Origin: Channallabes apus
Taxonomy: Eukaryota > Chordata > Actinopteri > Siluriformes > Clariidae
NCBI GenBank assembly: GCA_030522415.1
Contig: CM060106.1
Span: forward strand, 26,685,967 to 26,749,966
Direction: 5' to 3'
Length of the DNA stretch: 64,000 bases
Shown here in pieces: positions 45,716 to 57,266 of the stretch. Each line of letters opens with the position of its first letter. Within the stretch, counting starts at the first letter, position 1. The notes under the pieces were generated by a model. That model saw nothing but the letters and a program-made list of their open reading frames with translations. It had not been told where the DNA came from and did no database searches. A program made the position numbers and the translations under genes.

Positions 45716-46018
45716 GGTGTCTAAACACGGAAAATAATCGGTGTGAAGAAGCGAAAACAAACTTTAAAAAACAAACATGATAGCCGGGCTAACGGGCTAG
45801 CGATGCTAATGCTAATTAGCGATGCTAATGCCGGCTAAAAGCGGTGTGCTGCAAAACAATTAAAACTTAACGATATAACACGCGTTTCGAGTAAATATAT
45901 TATAAGATACTTACTTACTTACTCCGTTTTATTTGCACTCTTCGTAAGGGGACGAAAAAGTTTAAAAATTGGTCAGTATGGTGGAGCTCGGAAAAAAAGC
46001 AGCGTCTCAGCGTCCTCG

Positions 46019-46299
46019 TCCTGTGTTAAAGGGTGTTCCCTGTGTCTCCATGTGTTAGAGGGTGTTCCCTGTGTCCCCCTGTGTTAGAGAGTGTTTCCTG
46101 TGTCTCCCTGTGTTATAGGGTGTTTCCTGTGTCCCCATGTGTTAGAGGGTGTTCCCTGTGTCTCCCTGTGTTATAGGGTGTTTCCTGTGTCCCCCTGTGT
46201 TAGAGAGTGTTTCCTGTGTCTCCGTGTGTTAGAGGGTGTTCCCTGTGTCTCCCTGTGTTAGAGGGTGTTCTCTGTGTCTCCCTGTGTTAGAGGGTGTTC
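46019..46299 (+). repeat. 29-bp minisatellite, right part
   Basis: The same 29-bp unit resumes directly after the 5' end of the L2 LINE, showing that the LINE inserted inside the array. Confidence 0.95.
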
Positions 46300-46567
46300 T
46301 ACATTTACATTTACATTTAGGCATTTGGCAGACGCTCTTATCCAGAGCGACTTACATTTTTATCTCATTACACATATGAGCAGTTGAGGGTTAAGGGCCT
46401 TGCTCAAGGGCCCAACAGTGGTAACTTGGTGGTTGTGGGATTTGAACCTGGGACCTTCCGAACCGTAGTCCAATGCCTTAACCACTGAGCTACCCCTGGC
46501 CCCTCAAACTGTGAACATGTACAAACAGGACTCAAACTGAACTAACACACAGAGCTAAACCAGACAC
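46300..46567 (-). mobile_element. V-SINE-like element inside the minisatellite
   Basis: The - strand has a tRNA-like head (CAGTGGTTAAGGCATTGGAC and GGTTCAAATCCCA), the central block CCCTTGAGCAAGGCCCTTAA, the 3' block AAGTCGCTCTGGATAAGAGC and a (TAAATG)n tail. The flanking 7-bp duplication is GTGTTCT. Confidence 0.88.
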
Positions 46568-46668
46568 AGTGTTCTCTGTGTCTCCCTGTGTTAGAGGGTG
46601 TTCTCTGTGACTCCCTGTGTTAGAGGGTGTTCTCTGTGTCTCCCTGTGTTAGAGGGTGTTCCTTGTGT
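46568..46668 (+). repeat. 29-bp minisatellite, last units
   Basis: Three to four units after a SINE insertion, ending the array. Confidence 0.93.
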
Positions 46669-49470
46669 CACAATTTAAATATTGTTAATGTTTGTTTGTG
46701 TGTGTGCATGCATGGGATGGTGGGTCTTGTATCCTCATGGATGAAGCAGAAGAATAGATTAATACTGTACAAAGAAACAAGTGGCCTGAGGCACTTCTTT
46801 ATTCACACACACGATTTGGGTAACAAACTGTACAGTGAAGGCAAATTTAAACTTTATGAAGTTTTTGTAAAGATAAGTTGATTTCAAAACCAAAAGTTTC
46901 TAACACTGGGTAAACAGTACTCAGTCTGTAAGGATATTTGATGACTTGAAGGACAGATAACACCAAAGCACACATGAGCTCGGGGAAAGACACCAGCAGG
47001 ACTGCGGACATAGCACCAATATTCAGCCCAAGTGTGTGGCATGTGATGAATTGTCATCCCATCCAGTGTTTACCCCGCCTTGTGCCCCAAGTCTCCTGGG
47101 ACGGGCTCCAGGCCCCTGTGACCCTGAATACAGGATAAGGCGGTATAGACGATGAGTGTCTTTGTCAAAAACAGAGAGTGACAACGATCATGCTATTTAG
47201 CAGAAATGTGTTAAGTGTCCTCCTGTACATTTGCTTCTGTAAATTTATACTGGAAGTCTGCTAGATAAAATCTCTTCTGTAAGAATCTGTCTCAAAATAT
47301 GTTCAGTTCTGTGTCCATAAATGGGATAATGTGATCACGAGATAAACCAACAGCATTAAACTGTGTATTAAAATGAATAACCACAAAGATTTGAATTGAA
47401 GCATTAAGCATTGAAGTATAACAGAATACACCGATTAATTAAAAATATAATTATAACATGTAATTGTAAACAAGTGAAGCAAATATACAACGATTTTGGG
47501 AAGAACTAGACTTCCATACCAAGGTAGATAGTGTTACAAATCTAGCCAACTGATTGCTAGAGAACGAATGTGGGGAAAATATACCTCATTTGGTAATGAA
47601 GGGTTGACAAAAATGTCTTTAAAATCATACAATATATTCAGTGCAGCTCAACACCAATCAGTAATTTATTAAAATCATATTATAATATTGAAATGTTTAA
47701 TATGATATCTCAATTTCAAGAATATATGGTAAAATACTTGAATACTCTTCTTCTCATTAATTTCTAATATCGGCAATTCTCTTCTTCTCCTCCTTTATTA
47801 CATCTATGCACTGATGAAGAGCTGATGTGGTAAGTTCTACAAAAATCCATAATAAGTACACTTTAAAACATGTGTTAATAGCGAATAATCTGATTTTTTT
47901 TTTTATCTTTGAAACCTACAGTAGGGGAATTGAACCCTTCTAGCACATTTACACCAGCCACTCCTGACTAAACTACTCCTTTACCCATGAAATGCTTGGG
48001 TCGTTTTCTTCAGGAAACTGCATCACATAGACGACTTAATCCCGCTAAGTAGTATTAGAGCATTAGTTACATTCTTGTAGAGCTAGACATGTGCTAGATT
48101 AACTCCCAACTGGCACATTATGGCTATTCCCTTTGAGCAACGTAAGTTGTGGCTTACAATATCAAAGCAAGTGCCAACATATTACTGAGGGTCTCCCTCC
48201 CAGCATTCCACACCAGCCGTGATGATCAACCTGCTGCTGGTTGCTTTATTTGGTGTCAATTGTTTGTGCATTATTTTATTTATTTCGTACTGCAGCTTTG
48301 AGGATAATATAGTTTATCTGACCAAAATTAACTCAGTCACTTTTAGCAACCACGTGGTCTTGTAATGGTGGAACTAGAGCCTGTCCCAGGAACACCAGGC
48401 ATAAGCCACTATGAATAGGATACCAGTCCTACAGACACATTCACACACTTTATGCCCCCTGCTAAATTTTGCATTGGAATTGGAAAACTGGAAGTGAGTC
48501 TAATGATTTTGCAAATTCAAATTCGTTTGTTATTCAAGATATTATTCAACTACAGTATGTAAATGAAGACTTGAGTATTTATGTAAAGTGACATTCAAGG
48601 TGAGACGTCCTGAATGTAAATTTATTTCAGATAATCAACACAAAACTTGAGGAAAGAGACAGTAATTAACATGTCAGGTCCCATTTCTTACTATTTAAAT
48701 CCATTAGATACCCCACAGTGTGACTTTTAATGCTCTGGCTGAAATAGATCTCCATACTGTATAAGCCATATTTTCATACCTTAAACTCTCTTTGTGTCAC
48801 ACCTCCTTGAAAAACAGCATTTCAGTGTGTATGTAAATGAGCCACCGCTAGGTCACACCCTTTTAGACACAAGCTAGGGAAGTGTGACTTCTTATATGAG
48901 GTCATAATAGGGGAAAATCTGATTGGCTCGTTTAAACTGAGGGAGAACCTCAGGTTCTGAAAAGTGACTAGAGTGGAGAAATGCTAAAACATTTAGTTCC
49001 TCTAATAACCACTAGGAACTCAATCCCCATAGAACTTAATGTTACAATGTCCAACTTTACAACAGAAATAAACATGTTTTTCAGCCAAGTACAAAAAACA
49101 AAACAAAACAAAAAATTCATTCCTATTCATGATAGCTGTATGGGGTGATTTTTTTAAAATGTAACTCATCACTTAAAATTATATTAAGCAATAAAAGTAT
49201 GCATAATTGGGCATGCCTAATTTGAGCTGCATTGCTATATGTGTGCTATGCATTACATTAGATAACCAGCTAACTGTAAATGCACTACATGAAACATAGA
49301 AGCTGATATGTGACAATGTGTGGGATATAAATGATGGAGTTCAATCGAAGCAAAGTAAGCTCAGCTAAAGCTAAGGTAGCTAGCTGGTGGTTCAGAAGAA
49401 CAGCATACTTTGATTTAAGTTTATTAGACATGGGAAAACATACAGTGTGAGTACTGTTACTATTAGAAGA
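46669..49470. other. Mostly unassigned; one SINE end
   Basis: Contains a SINE 3' end at 47,055-47,156 (+ orientation, CTGAATACAGGATAAGGCGG) and a decayed one near 48,365-48,460. No other gene or element is recognised. Confidence 0.5.
47055..47156 (+). mobile_element. SINE 3' end (11,287 family)
   Basis: GTTTACCCCGCCTTGTGCCC, then CAAGTCTCCTGGGACGGGCT and the CTGAATACAGGATAAGGCGG end. The (GAATGAAT)n tail is reduced. Confidence 0.75.
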
Positions 49471-49479
49471 CGGCTATGT

Positions 49480-50172
49480 GAAGCCAAGCTATCAGCAAAA
49501 AAAAAAAAAAGGCCCATTGTTGAAAAAAAGACATGTGCTGAAGAGGTTACAGTTTGCCGAAGAACACATTGACTGGCCTAAAGAGAAATGGTGCAATATT
49601 TTGATCAAAGCAATATTGTTCTTTTTGGGTCTAGAGGCCTCAACCAGGTTGTCAGGCGACCCCCAAACATTGAATTCAAGCCACAGTATACTGTGTAGAC
49701 AGTGAAGCATGGAGGCACAAGCATCATGATATGGGGATGTAGCTTCTCGTACTATGGTGTAGGGCCTATTTATCACATTTCAGGGATCATGGATCAATTT
49801 GAGTCCATCAGAATGCTTCAAGAGGTCATGTTGCCTTATGCCGTAGAGGAAATGTCCGTGAAATGGGTGTTTCAACAAGACAACGTCCCCAAACACACCA
49901 GTAAGCGAGCAGTATCTTAGTTACAGACCAACAAGATTGACGTTATGGAGTGGCCAGCCCGATCCCCAGAGCTTAATCCAATAGAAAACCTGTGGGCTGA
50001 CATTAAAAATGCTGCTTCTGAGGCAAAACCAAGAAATGCAGAGGAATTGTGGCGTGTAGTACAATTCTCTTGGGCTGGAATACCTGTTCAAAGGTGCCAG
50101 AAGATGGTTGACTCCATGCAGCACAGATGTGAAGCAGTTGTCAGAAACCATGGTTATACAACTAAATATTAG
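49480..50172 (+). pseudogene. Tc1-type transposase remnant
   Basis: Pieces in order: [19 protein letters not shown], then KHGGTSIMIWGC, WVFQQDNVPKHTSKRA (second catalytic D) and SPELNPIENLWAD (catalytic third residue E), ending RNHGYTTKY. The first catalytic D block is scrambled after KEKWCN. Two frame shifts are present. The DNA-binding N-terminal half is missing. Confidence 0.85.
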
Positions 50173-50474
50173 TTCAGAGATACACAAGAAAGATCAAACT
50201 TCAAGTATTTTCGTTTAAACGGTAAATTCATCACTTTGTAAAGATGAGCGATGACACTGCAATTTTTTTAACAGACAAATATTTGTTTTTCTTCACTTTC
50301 TGTAAACTAATAATACATTTAGCACATTTTTCTTCATGTTGTGATTCAGAATAGAATGTGCAGAGTGTCCAATGCATTTGTGTGATTTTAATTATTTTAT
50401 AATTAAAAGTTATTATATGGATATGGAGCTTTACTCACTTTTTTCAACACACTGCTATTATATTGAACACAACT

Positions 50475-51545
50475 GTACATCTTTCTAAACGCAAGCTGAA
50501 TTGTGAGAGCTGTTGTATACTGTTTTTTGAGCCAATAAGTAATATTTCTGTCTTATTTTTTTAGTAAGAGAAAATTATCGGTCATCCAATCTTTTATACA
50601 TTCAGTTTATCTAGACAACTTGGGTATATTTTTTATATAAATGGAAGGTTTGAAATCGGTCTATAATTTATTATTTAATTCGGGCCTAAATTTTATTTTT
50701 TTAAGAAGAGGCTTAATAACTGCCAACTTGAAAGATTTAGGGACGTGACCTTAGACGTGGTTGACTTAGACGTGGTGATAAGTTTGTACAGCTTCCTGTC
50801 CTATACCTGTAAAGCATTGAAAATCTAAATGTGGAGCTATAGGCTGGATTGGAACACGAGATGCTATTAGAGGTTGAACATCCATTATTTTCTTCCTAAT
50901 ACTAACGATTCTTTCATTAAAGATATTCATAAAGTCTTCACTACCTGTAATGGAGTACTCTCTGCAGATATCAGATAGGTTTTGTTAGTCTAGCCACTGT
51001 ACTAAATAAGAACCTGGGATTGTTTTGGTTTCTTGCTATCAGTTGGCTCAGATGCTCGGCCCTAGCAGCTTTTAGAGCCTGTCTATACTTGGACAGGTCT
51101 ATTATACTTTATATGCGATTCTAAAAACTTTTGCTTGAGGTTACGGGTTGCTCTCTCGAGGGCGTGTGTATGACTATTGTACCATGATGCAGGTGTTTTT
51201 TTCTCTGACATTTTTTAATCTGATGGGAGCAAAAGTACCTTATGTGCTGGTAAAAACAGTGCCTATGCTGTTAGTTAATTTATCTAGATCATCTGCATTT
51301 AGGGGTCTAGTAATGTCTTGGAACCAATTCGGCAGATTACTTGTGAATCTCTCTTTGGTGGTCGGATTAATATTTCTACTAAATCGATAACATGGGGAGA
51401 CAAAGCTAATCTATTCTATAGGTAAAGTATATACTAAGAGGTAATGATTTGTGTTATCAACATCAAGCTTCATTAGCATCAGCTACATGAATATTAAAGT
51501 CCCCTACTATCAACACTTTGTCGGAGTTAATCAGTCGATCTGACA
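50475..51545 (-). mobile_element. Old L2 LINE fragment with internal deletions
   Basis: Matches the larger L2 in - orientation. RT-region sequence (50,475-50,790) joins directly to the ORF2 linker and endonuclease (50,793-51,545). It has no provirus, so it shows the empty insertion site. Many small deletions destroy the frame. Confidence 0.85.
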
Positions 51546-52139
51546 GTATACAGTACGACACTTCCTAAAAATAATGTGGAAACGTGCAAAAGCATTGAAG
51601 TGTTAAGTATGCTTTCCAATTATGAAGTATTATTATGAAGTAATAAAAAATCTGATAAGGCACTTCCAACCAAATTCCCGCCATATGTGAGAGTTGGTAC
51701 ATTTCAAAAAATTTTTATTTCTTTCGTTAAGTATATTCCCAAATATTTCAGTGAATTCTGATGCCAATTAAGACGGAATTTATCTCTAATATATTTTGGA
51801 GGAGTATAATTCAAAGTCAAAGTTTGCGATTTTTGCATATGTAATTTGTATCCTGCATATCTGCCAGATTAATTAATTCAGGAAATAAGTTAGTGTGTTT
51901 ACTTACTGTTAATAAATCAAAATATCATCAGCATATAATGCCAATTTGTGATCTTCTCCATTAATACAGATGCCTTTGATGTTTTCAGCCTGCCTTATCC
52001 ACTGTGCGAGAGGCTCTATATACAGTAGATCGCAAAAAGCAGTGGTGAAATTGGTCATCCCTGTCATGATCCAGGTTCTAATATAATGGTATCTGAAAGG
52101 TACCCATTTATTTTTATTCAGACAGATGGTTTATTATAT

Positions 52140-52176
52140 ATCGTTCGGATGCCCCTAACAGGGGCATCCGAACGAT
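52140..52176. repeat. Perfect 17-bp hairpin, 3-base loop
   Basis: ATCGTTCGGATGCCCCT, loop AAC, then its exact complement. It lies inside the L1 remnant and is not part of the L1 coding pattern. Confidence 0.93.
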
Positions 52177-52730
52177 GCCCCTGATTTGTGAATGTCAAAT
52201 CTTTCAAGAGCTTTATATAGGAAAAGCCAACTTACGGAATCAAAAGCCTTTTCCGCATCTATAGTGTAAACTCATTTTTCTAAGAGCTTCCAGTTTGTCT
52301 TGTTGAATATGACTTAATATATGCATAGATTATCATGAGTTTATCTTTAAGAGATAAACCCAGTCTGATCGTTATGTATTAGTTGTGGGAGAATCTTTTC
52401 TAGTCTTTTGGCAAGGATCCTTGTATATAATTTGTAATCGACGTTCAGGATCGAAATTGATCTGTATGAACTACATTCTAATCTATCTTTTCCCTCTTTT
52501 GGGATGACTGCCTCGATCCATGATGGAGGTATTTTGGCCTCCATTAAAGATGTATTGCACGCCCGAAGAAGACACTGTATTAATTCAGATCGAAAAGTCT
52601 TATACCACTCTGACGTAAAGCCATTAAAGCCAGGAGACTTATTCGTCTTGAGCCGATGGCGTTATTTAGTTCTGTCTCAGTTATCGCAGCTATTAATGCT
52701 TGATTTAGTTCCTCTGTTATAACTGTTGAG

Positions 52731-53881
52731 TAGGGTTGGGTACCGAAACCCGGTGCCAATACGGCACCGGTACCTATAGAACCGGTATGTACCGGACCGA
52801 AACAGAATGAGAATTTCGGTGCCTCATTTCGGTGCCACTTAAATGCCTGAACTGTCGATTGAAATATTTGTTCTCTATATTCATATATTTTTGTAGATTA
52901 ATAGTTTATTAGATTAAATAAAAAAATTAAAAGCACAAATCATCCGGAAATGAGAGACAATCCGACATGCGCGTGAATGCAGTAACTAACGTTACACTCG
53001 CTCTGACGTCAGCAGGCGGTCTACCGATAGCTTAGCATGCTAAAGTAAACACCTCTCGTTAAAATGCCTAAAACTAAACCGTCGAAAGTGTGGCTGTACT
53101 TCACAAGAAAGGATTCCGACACCGCGACGTGCAGCGAATGTTTTACAGCAGTTGCGAGTAAAGGCGGAAACACGTCAAATCTAATGAAACATTCGAGGGC
53201 AGACGGAATAAAGTTAAAAGCAGAATAAATACACGGAATAAAGTTAAAAGCAGAGGGAGGCACCGTGTTTAACAGCTTGTGGACAACAGCTGACACTATC
53301 AGTGTGGACGACCCTCAGTCCCAGTCACACCAACTGTAGCAAAAAGGAGTCACTGATTATGATGACGTCAGCAGCCTTTCCGCAGGTTAGTAGTAGGATA
53401 ATGTAATGTTAATAGCAAAATGCAAATCTTGCATTCATGCTAACAAATAGTCAAACGATTTGTAAAAAAACTAATGTACTGTAACATGGATTCTGTTTAT
53501 AATTATGGCTTTCCAGCCTGTACTAGTAGTACTACAACAGTGACCCCATTTACCATTGTAAAGAAGGCTATGCATGTCCTGTGCAGGGCAATAAGTCAGG
53601 AAAGGTGTCGTATTTTGACAGAAAAGGCAAATATGGTGAAATTTCTGCAAAAGAATTGCTAAAATTTGAAGCTTACATATTCATATATACTTTAAACTTT
53701 TAATATATTGTTAAACTTTAAGCATAAAATTTTTTGTTCAATAAAAATTCATTCTTGAGTCATCCACTATAATTTTGTGGCTTAAAAGTATCGGTTCAGG
53801 CACCGTTTTGGCACCGGTACCGTTTTCAAAGTATCGATTTGGCACCGGTATCGAAAAAAACCCAAACGATACCCAACCCTA
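52731..53881 (+). mobile_element. Non-autonomous hAT with a BED finger, 1.15 kb
   Basis: Terminal inverted repeats TAGGGTTGGGTA / TACCCAACCCTA and subterminal CGGTACCGGTGCC-type words. The exact 8-bp duplication CTGTTGAG lies at 52,723-52,730 and 53,882-53,889. The only coding remnant is a BED zinc finger. Confidence 0.92.
53064..53228 (+). CDS. BED-type zinc finger mini-ORF (hAT-derived)
   Basis: A 54-codon ORF starting MPKTKPSKVWLYFTRK. It has the BED signature: aromatic VWLYF, CxxC (CSEC), and NLMKH with H. The second zinc histidine after NLMKH is doubtful because the text continues SRADG. It ends in TAA with no transposase catalytic part. It is likely a fossil of ZBED-type hAT transposase, or possibly a short DNA-binding peptide. 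Confidence 0.55.
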   Translation: MPKTKPSKVWLYFTRKDSDTATCSECFTAVASKGGNTSNLMKHSRADGIKLKAE

Positions 53882-55306
53882 CTGTTGAGTTGAGGTAATC
53901 AAGGAATTGTCCAATCTGTTGCTCATCCTGTAGATGTGCTTGTGCATACAATAACTTGTAGTATTTTTAAAACGTTTTTTTTGCATTTCATTTTGTTTAT
54001 ATTGTATGTTTTTAGAATTTAAATCCCTTATTGTATATATTGTATTATGCTGTTTGTAGCTTCTTGCCAAAAGTTTAGTTGATTAAGAGCCTGATTCATA
54101 GTACTGTATTTCTGTTTCGTAAATACCATCTTTCTTTCAATATCTTGAGAGTACATTATATTTATTTCATTTCTAATTTACTTTATATTGATCATCAGGT
54201 TTGATTTTTGTTCCTTTTTGTGTTGTATCTCAAGATCTTTTAGTTCATTATTGAGATTTGTTAGTCTTAATTGCTTCAATTTCTTTTCATAGGGACAAAA
54301 GGATATAATTCTACCCTTAATGACAGCTTTTAAGGCATCCCATACTATGGCCGATTTTTATCATTTTCTTCAAGGAATGCTCTTATATCCTCCTTAATTT
54401 AAGTTTGAAATTTGTGTTTTTTTAGAATGCTTGTATTTAACCTCCACTGTGTTTTTCCTGGATTATCTCTAATATGTATAGTGTAAGAGAGAGGCGCATG
54501 ATCAAACAAATCAATAGATCATATACCACAGCTTTGTATTCTACAGTATGGTGATCTCGTTTTAGTGCAAAAAAAATTGTCTATCCTTGAGTATATGTCA
54601 TGAGGGCACGAGTAAAAATTATAGTCACGACCTGATGGATAAAAATCTCTCCAAAGATCTAGTATACCCATCTCTGTCATTAGAACATGAATTTTTCTAT
54701 GTAATGAGGTGGCATTTGAATTTTTTGATTAATCTAATTTTGGGTTAAGACAGATGTTCCAATCTCCACCACATAAGACAATTCCTTTGGCTCCTATCAG
54801 CAAATCAAATATTTTCCCATAAAAAGCTAAATCAGTTCCGGCAGGGAGCATAAATATTACATATTGTTATGATAGTGTCAACTATTTTCCCTGAAACTAT
54901 TATGTATCTCCCTTCCGTATCTGAGATTTCTGAGAGGTATTCAAATTGTAATTTTTTGTTAAAATTGCATATTAAAATTGCAACTTCTGACAAAAATAAT
55001 AGTAATGCTTTAAAATGTCTAGATTAATCACATGCGTCAAGGTGTTCATATCGACAGACCTAGTTTTAAGACAAAAAAGAAACTGGACATTGTAGCATTG
55101 TTAACGCTATGCTCTTCTGGTCAATACAGGATATGATGTCATTAGTGATGGCCTCATACTCACTGACAATAGTGCTGATAAACATTAGACTTTCAGATAT
55201 TTTAGATCCATTACACACAACTGAAGTAGTTCAAGCCTTTTATTGTTTTAATATTGATGATTGTGGGATACAGCTCATGAAAACCCAAAATCCCTATCTC
55301 AAAAAA

Positions 55307-56290
55307 TTAGCATATTTCATCCGACCAATAAAAGAAAAGTGTTTTTAATACAAAAAAATCAACCTTCAAATAATTATGTTCAGTTCTGCACTCAATACTT
55401 GGTCGGGAATCCTTTTGCAGATTCTTGTGTCTTGTGTCTCTCAACTTTCTCTTCACAATATCCCACAGATTCTCTATGGGGTTCAGGTCAGGAGAGTTGG
55501 CAGGCCAATTGAGCACAGTAATACCATGGTCAGTAAACCATTTACCAGTGGTTTTGGCACTGTGAGCAGGTGCCAGGTCGTGCTGAAAAATTAAATCTTC
55601 ATCTCCATAAAGCTTTTCAGCAGATGGAAGCATGAAGTGCTCCAAAATCTCCTGATAGCTAGCTGCATTGACCCAGCCCTTGATAAAACACAGTGGACCA
55701 ACACCAGCAGCTGACATGGCACCCCAGACCATCACTGACTGGGGGTACTTGACACTGGACTTCAGGCATTTTGGCATTTCCCTCTCCCCAGTCTTCCTCC
55801 AGACTCTGGCACCTTGATTTCCGAATGACATGCAAAATTTGCTTTCATCCGAAAAAAGTACTTTGGACCACTGAGCAACAGTCCAGTGCTGTTTCTCTGT
55901 AGCCCAGGTCAGGCGCTTCTGCCGCTGTTTCTGGTTCAAAAGTGGCTTGACCTGGGGAATGCGGCACCTGTAGCCCATTTCCTGCACACGCCTGTACACG
56001 GTGGCTCTGGATGTTTCTACTCCAGACTCAGTCCACTGCTTCCGCAGGTCCCCCAAGGTCTGGAATCGGTCCTTCTCCACAATCTTCCTCAGGGCCCGGT
56101 CACCTCTTCTCGTTGTGCAGCGTTTTCTGCCACACTTTTTCCTTCCCACAGACTTCCCACTGAGGTGCCTTGATACAGCACTCTGGGAACAGCCTATTCG
56201 TTCAGAAATGTCTTTCTGTGTCTTACCCTCTTGCTTGAGGGTGTCAATGATGGCCTTCTGGACAGCAGTCAGGTCGGCAGTCTTACCCAT
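55307..56290 (-). CDS. Tc1-type DDE transposase, C-terminally altered
   Basis: 327 codons from ATG (MGKTADLTAVQKAII). Paired helix-turn-helix DNA-binding region: EGKTQKDISERIGCSQSAVS and then TLGDLRKQWTESG. An AT-hook/NLS-like GRKKCGRKRCTTRR lies between them. Catalytic triad: FSDESKF (D), FQHDLAPAHSA (D) and DLNPIENLW (E), spacing as in DD34E. After KRKLRDTRHK the sequence runs into the terminal repeat, so the usual last ~40 residues are replaced. It is the most complete transposase in the window. Confidence 0.88.
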   Translation of the reverse strand: MGKTADLTAVQKAIIDTLKQEGKTQKDISERIGCSQSAVSRHLSGKSVGRKKCGRKRCTTRRGDRALRKIVEKDRFQTLGDLRKQWTESGVETSRATVYRRVQEMGYRCRIPQVKPLLNQKQRQKRLTWATEKQHWTVAQWSKVLFSDESKFCMSFGNQGARVWRKTGEREMPKCLKSSVKYPQSVMVWGAMSAAGVGPLCFIKGWVNAASYQEILEHFMLPSAEKLYGDEDLIFQHDLAPAHSAKTTGKWFTDHGITVLNWPANSPDLNPIENLWDIVKRKLRDTRHKNLQKDSRPSIECRTEHNYLKVDFFVLKTLFFYWSDEIC

Positions 56291-56523
56291 GATTGCGGTT
56301 TTGAGTAATGAACCAGGCTGGGAGTTTTTAAAAGCCTCAGGAATCTTTTGCAGGTGTTTAGAGTTAATTAGTTGATTCAGATGATTAGGTTAATAGCTCG
56401 TTTAGAGAACCTTTTCATGATATGCTAATTTTTTGAGATAGGGATTTGGGGTTTTCATGAGCTGTATGCCACAATCATCAATATTAAAACAATAAAAGGC
56501 TTGAACTACTTCAGTTGTGTGTA

Positions 56524-56577
56524 TCATTCATTCATTCATTTTCTATACCGCTTAATCCTGTGTTCAGGGTCGCGGGG
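56524..56577 (-). mobile_element. 54-bp SINE tail insertion
   Basis: The complement of the 11,287-family SINE 3' end plus (GAAT)n tail, 54 bp. It is flanked by the perfect 12-bp duplication CAGTTGTGTGTA (56,512-56,523 and 56,578-56,589) inside the Tc1 right terminal repeat. Confidence 0.92.
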
Positions 56578-57229
56578 CAGTTGTGTGTAATGAATCTAAA
56601 ATATATGAAAGTCTAATGTTTATCAGTACATTACAGAAAATAATTAACTTTATCACAATATGCTAATTTTTTGAGAAGGACCTGTATAATAGTGGTGTTG
56701 TATACGAGTGGTGCGTAAGGGAGAGCATTAGAAAGTTATTTAAAATTTAGCCAGAAACAGGAAAAAGAATTTCTAAAAGTGTTGGAAATTTCTGTTAAAT
56801 TGCTTACATGTGATAAAGTTTTATTTAAAATTTTAAAAAATATATATATTTTTGCTGCTAATAAGACAACAGATATTTTAAAGTGTTAAGGGAAGGCAAA
56901 GACTAGTGGCAGGCAGTGTTGGGTGTAACGCGTTGTAAGTACAAAGTACAAAGTAGCGCGTTAAAGTACAGTGGAACCTCGGAATACGAGCAGAATTCGT
57001 TCCGGAGACAAACTCGTATTCCAAAACACTCTTAAACCAAATTTAATTTTCCCATAAGAAATAATGGAAACTTAAATTATTCGTTCTACAGCCCAAAAAA
57101 ATTAATACATAAAATTAATTAAAACAAAATATAAAGTAAAAATAAAACAAATTAACCTGCACTTTACCTTTAAAAAAAGTAAAAAATAAATCCCGACAGA
57201 TAAGTTAGTTCCCGTTTGTGCATGCAGGG

Positions 57230-57231
<2 letters not shown>

Positions 57232-57263
<32 letters not shown>
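57232..57263 (+). repeat. (TG)n microsatellite
   Basis: About 16 TG units. Confidence 0.95.

Positions 57264-57266
<3 letters not shown>

Larger units (their letters stand above)
33727..46018 (-). mobile_element. Near full-length L2-clade LINE, split by a provirus
   Basis: Read on the - strand: 5' region, ORF1 (45,715-44,798), ORF2 with endonuclease (44,711 to about 43,960) and RT (up to about 34,150), then 3' UTR and (TTGAA)n tail at 33,727-33,756. Without the provirus it is about 5.0 kb, the usual L2 length. The flanks CCTGTGTT on both sides fit an 8-bp target duplication, though the host array makes this weak. Stops and frame shifts in both ORFs show it is dead. Confidence 0.92.
51700..54990 (-). 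mobile_element. L1-type LINE remnant, split by an hAT element
   Basis: The - strand reads, from high to low coordinates: endonuclease-like sequence (54,960-54,500, with FGDFN-like and SYTIHIRDNPGKTQWRLN words), the RT start (52,544-52,347: PPSWIEAVIPKEGKDRLECS, YRSISILNVDYKLYTRILA, DQTGFIS) and an RT active site ALYADDIL near 51,930. Stops and shifts are frequent. Confidence 0.75.
55178..56694 (-). mobile_element. Tc1-type transposon with long transposase ORF
   Basis: The right terminal inverted repeat ends CTTCTCAAAAAATTAGCAT-type sequence at 56,694, followed by TA. The left repeat matches from 55,178 (TGATAAACATTAGAC) but its outermost ~60 bp are missing. A 54-bp SINE sits in the right repeat (56,524). 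Without the left end it should not transpose on its own. Confidence 0.88.

Noticed and set aside
45157..45780. Several ORFs of about 100 codons on both strands
   Set aside because: Shadows of the GC-rich L2 ORF1.
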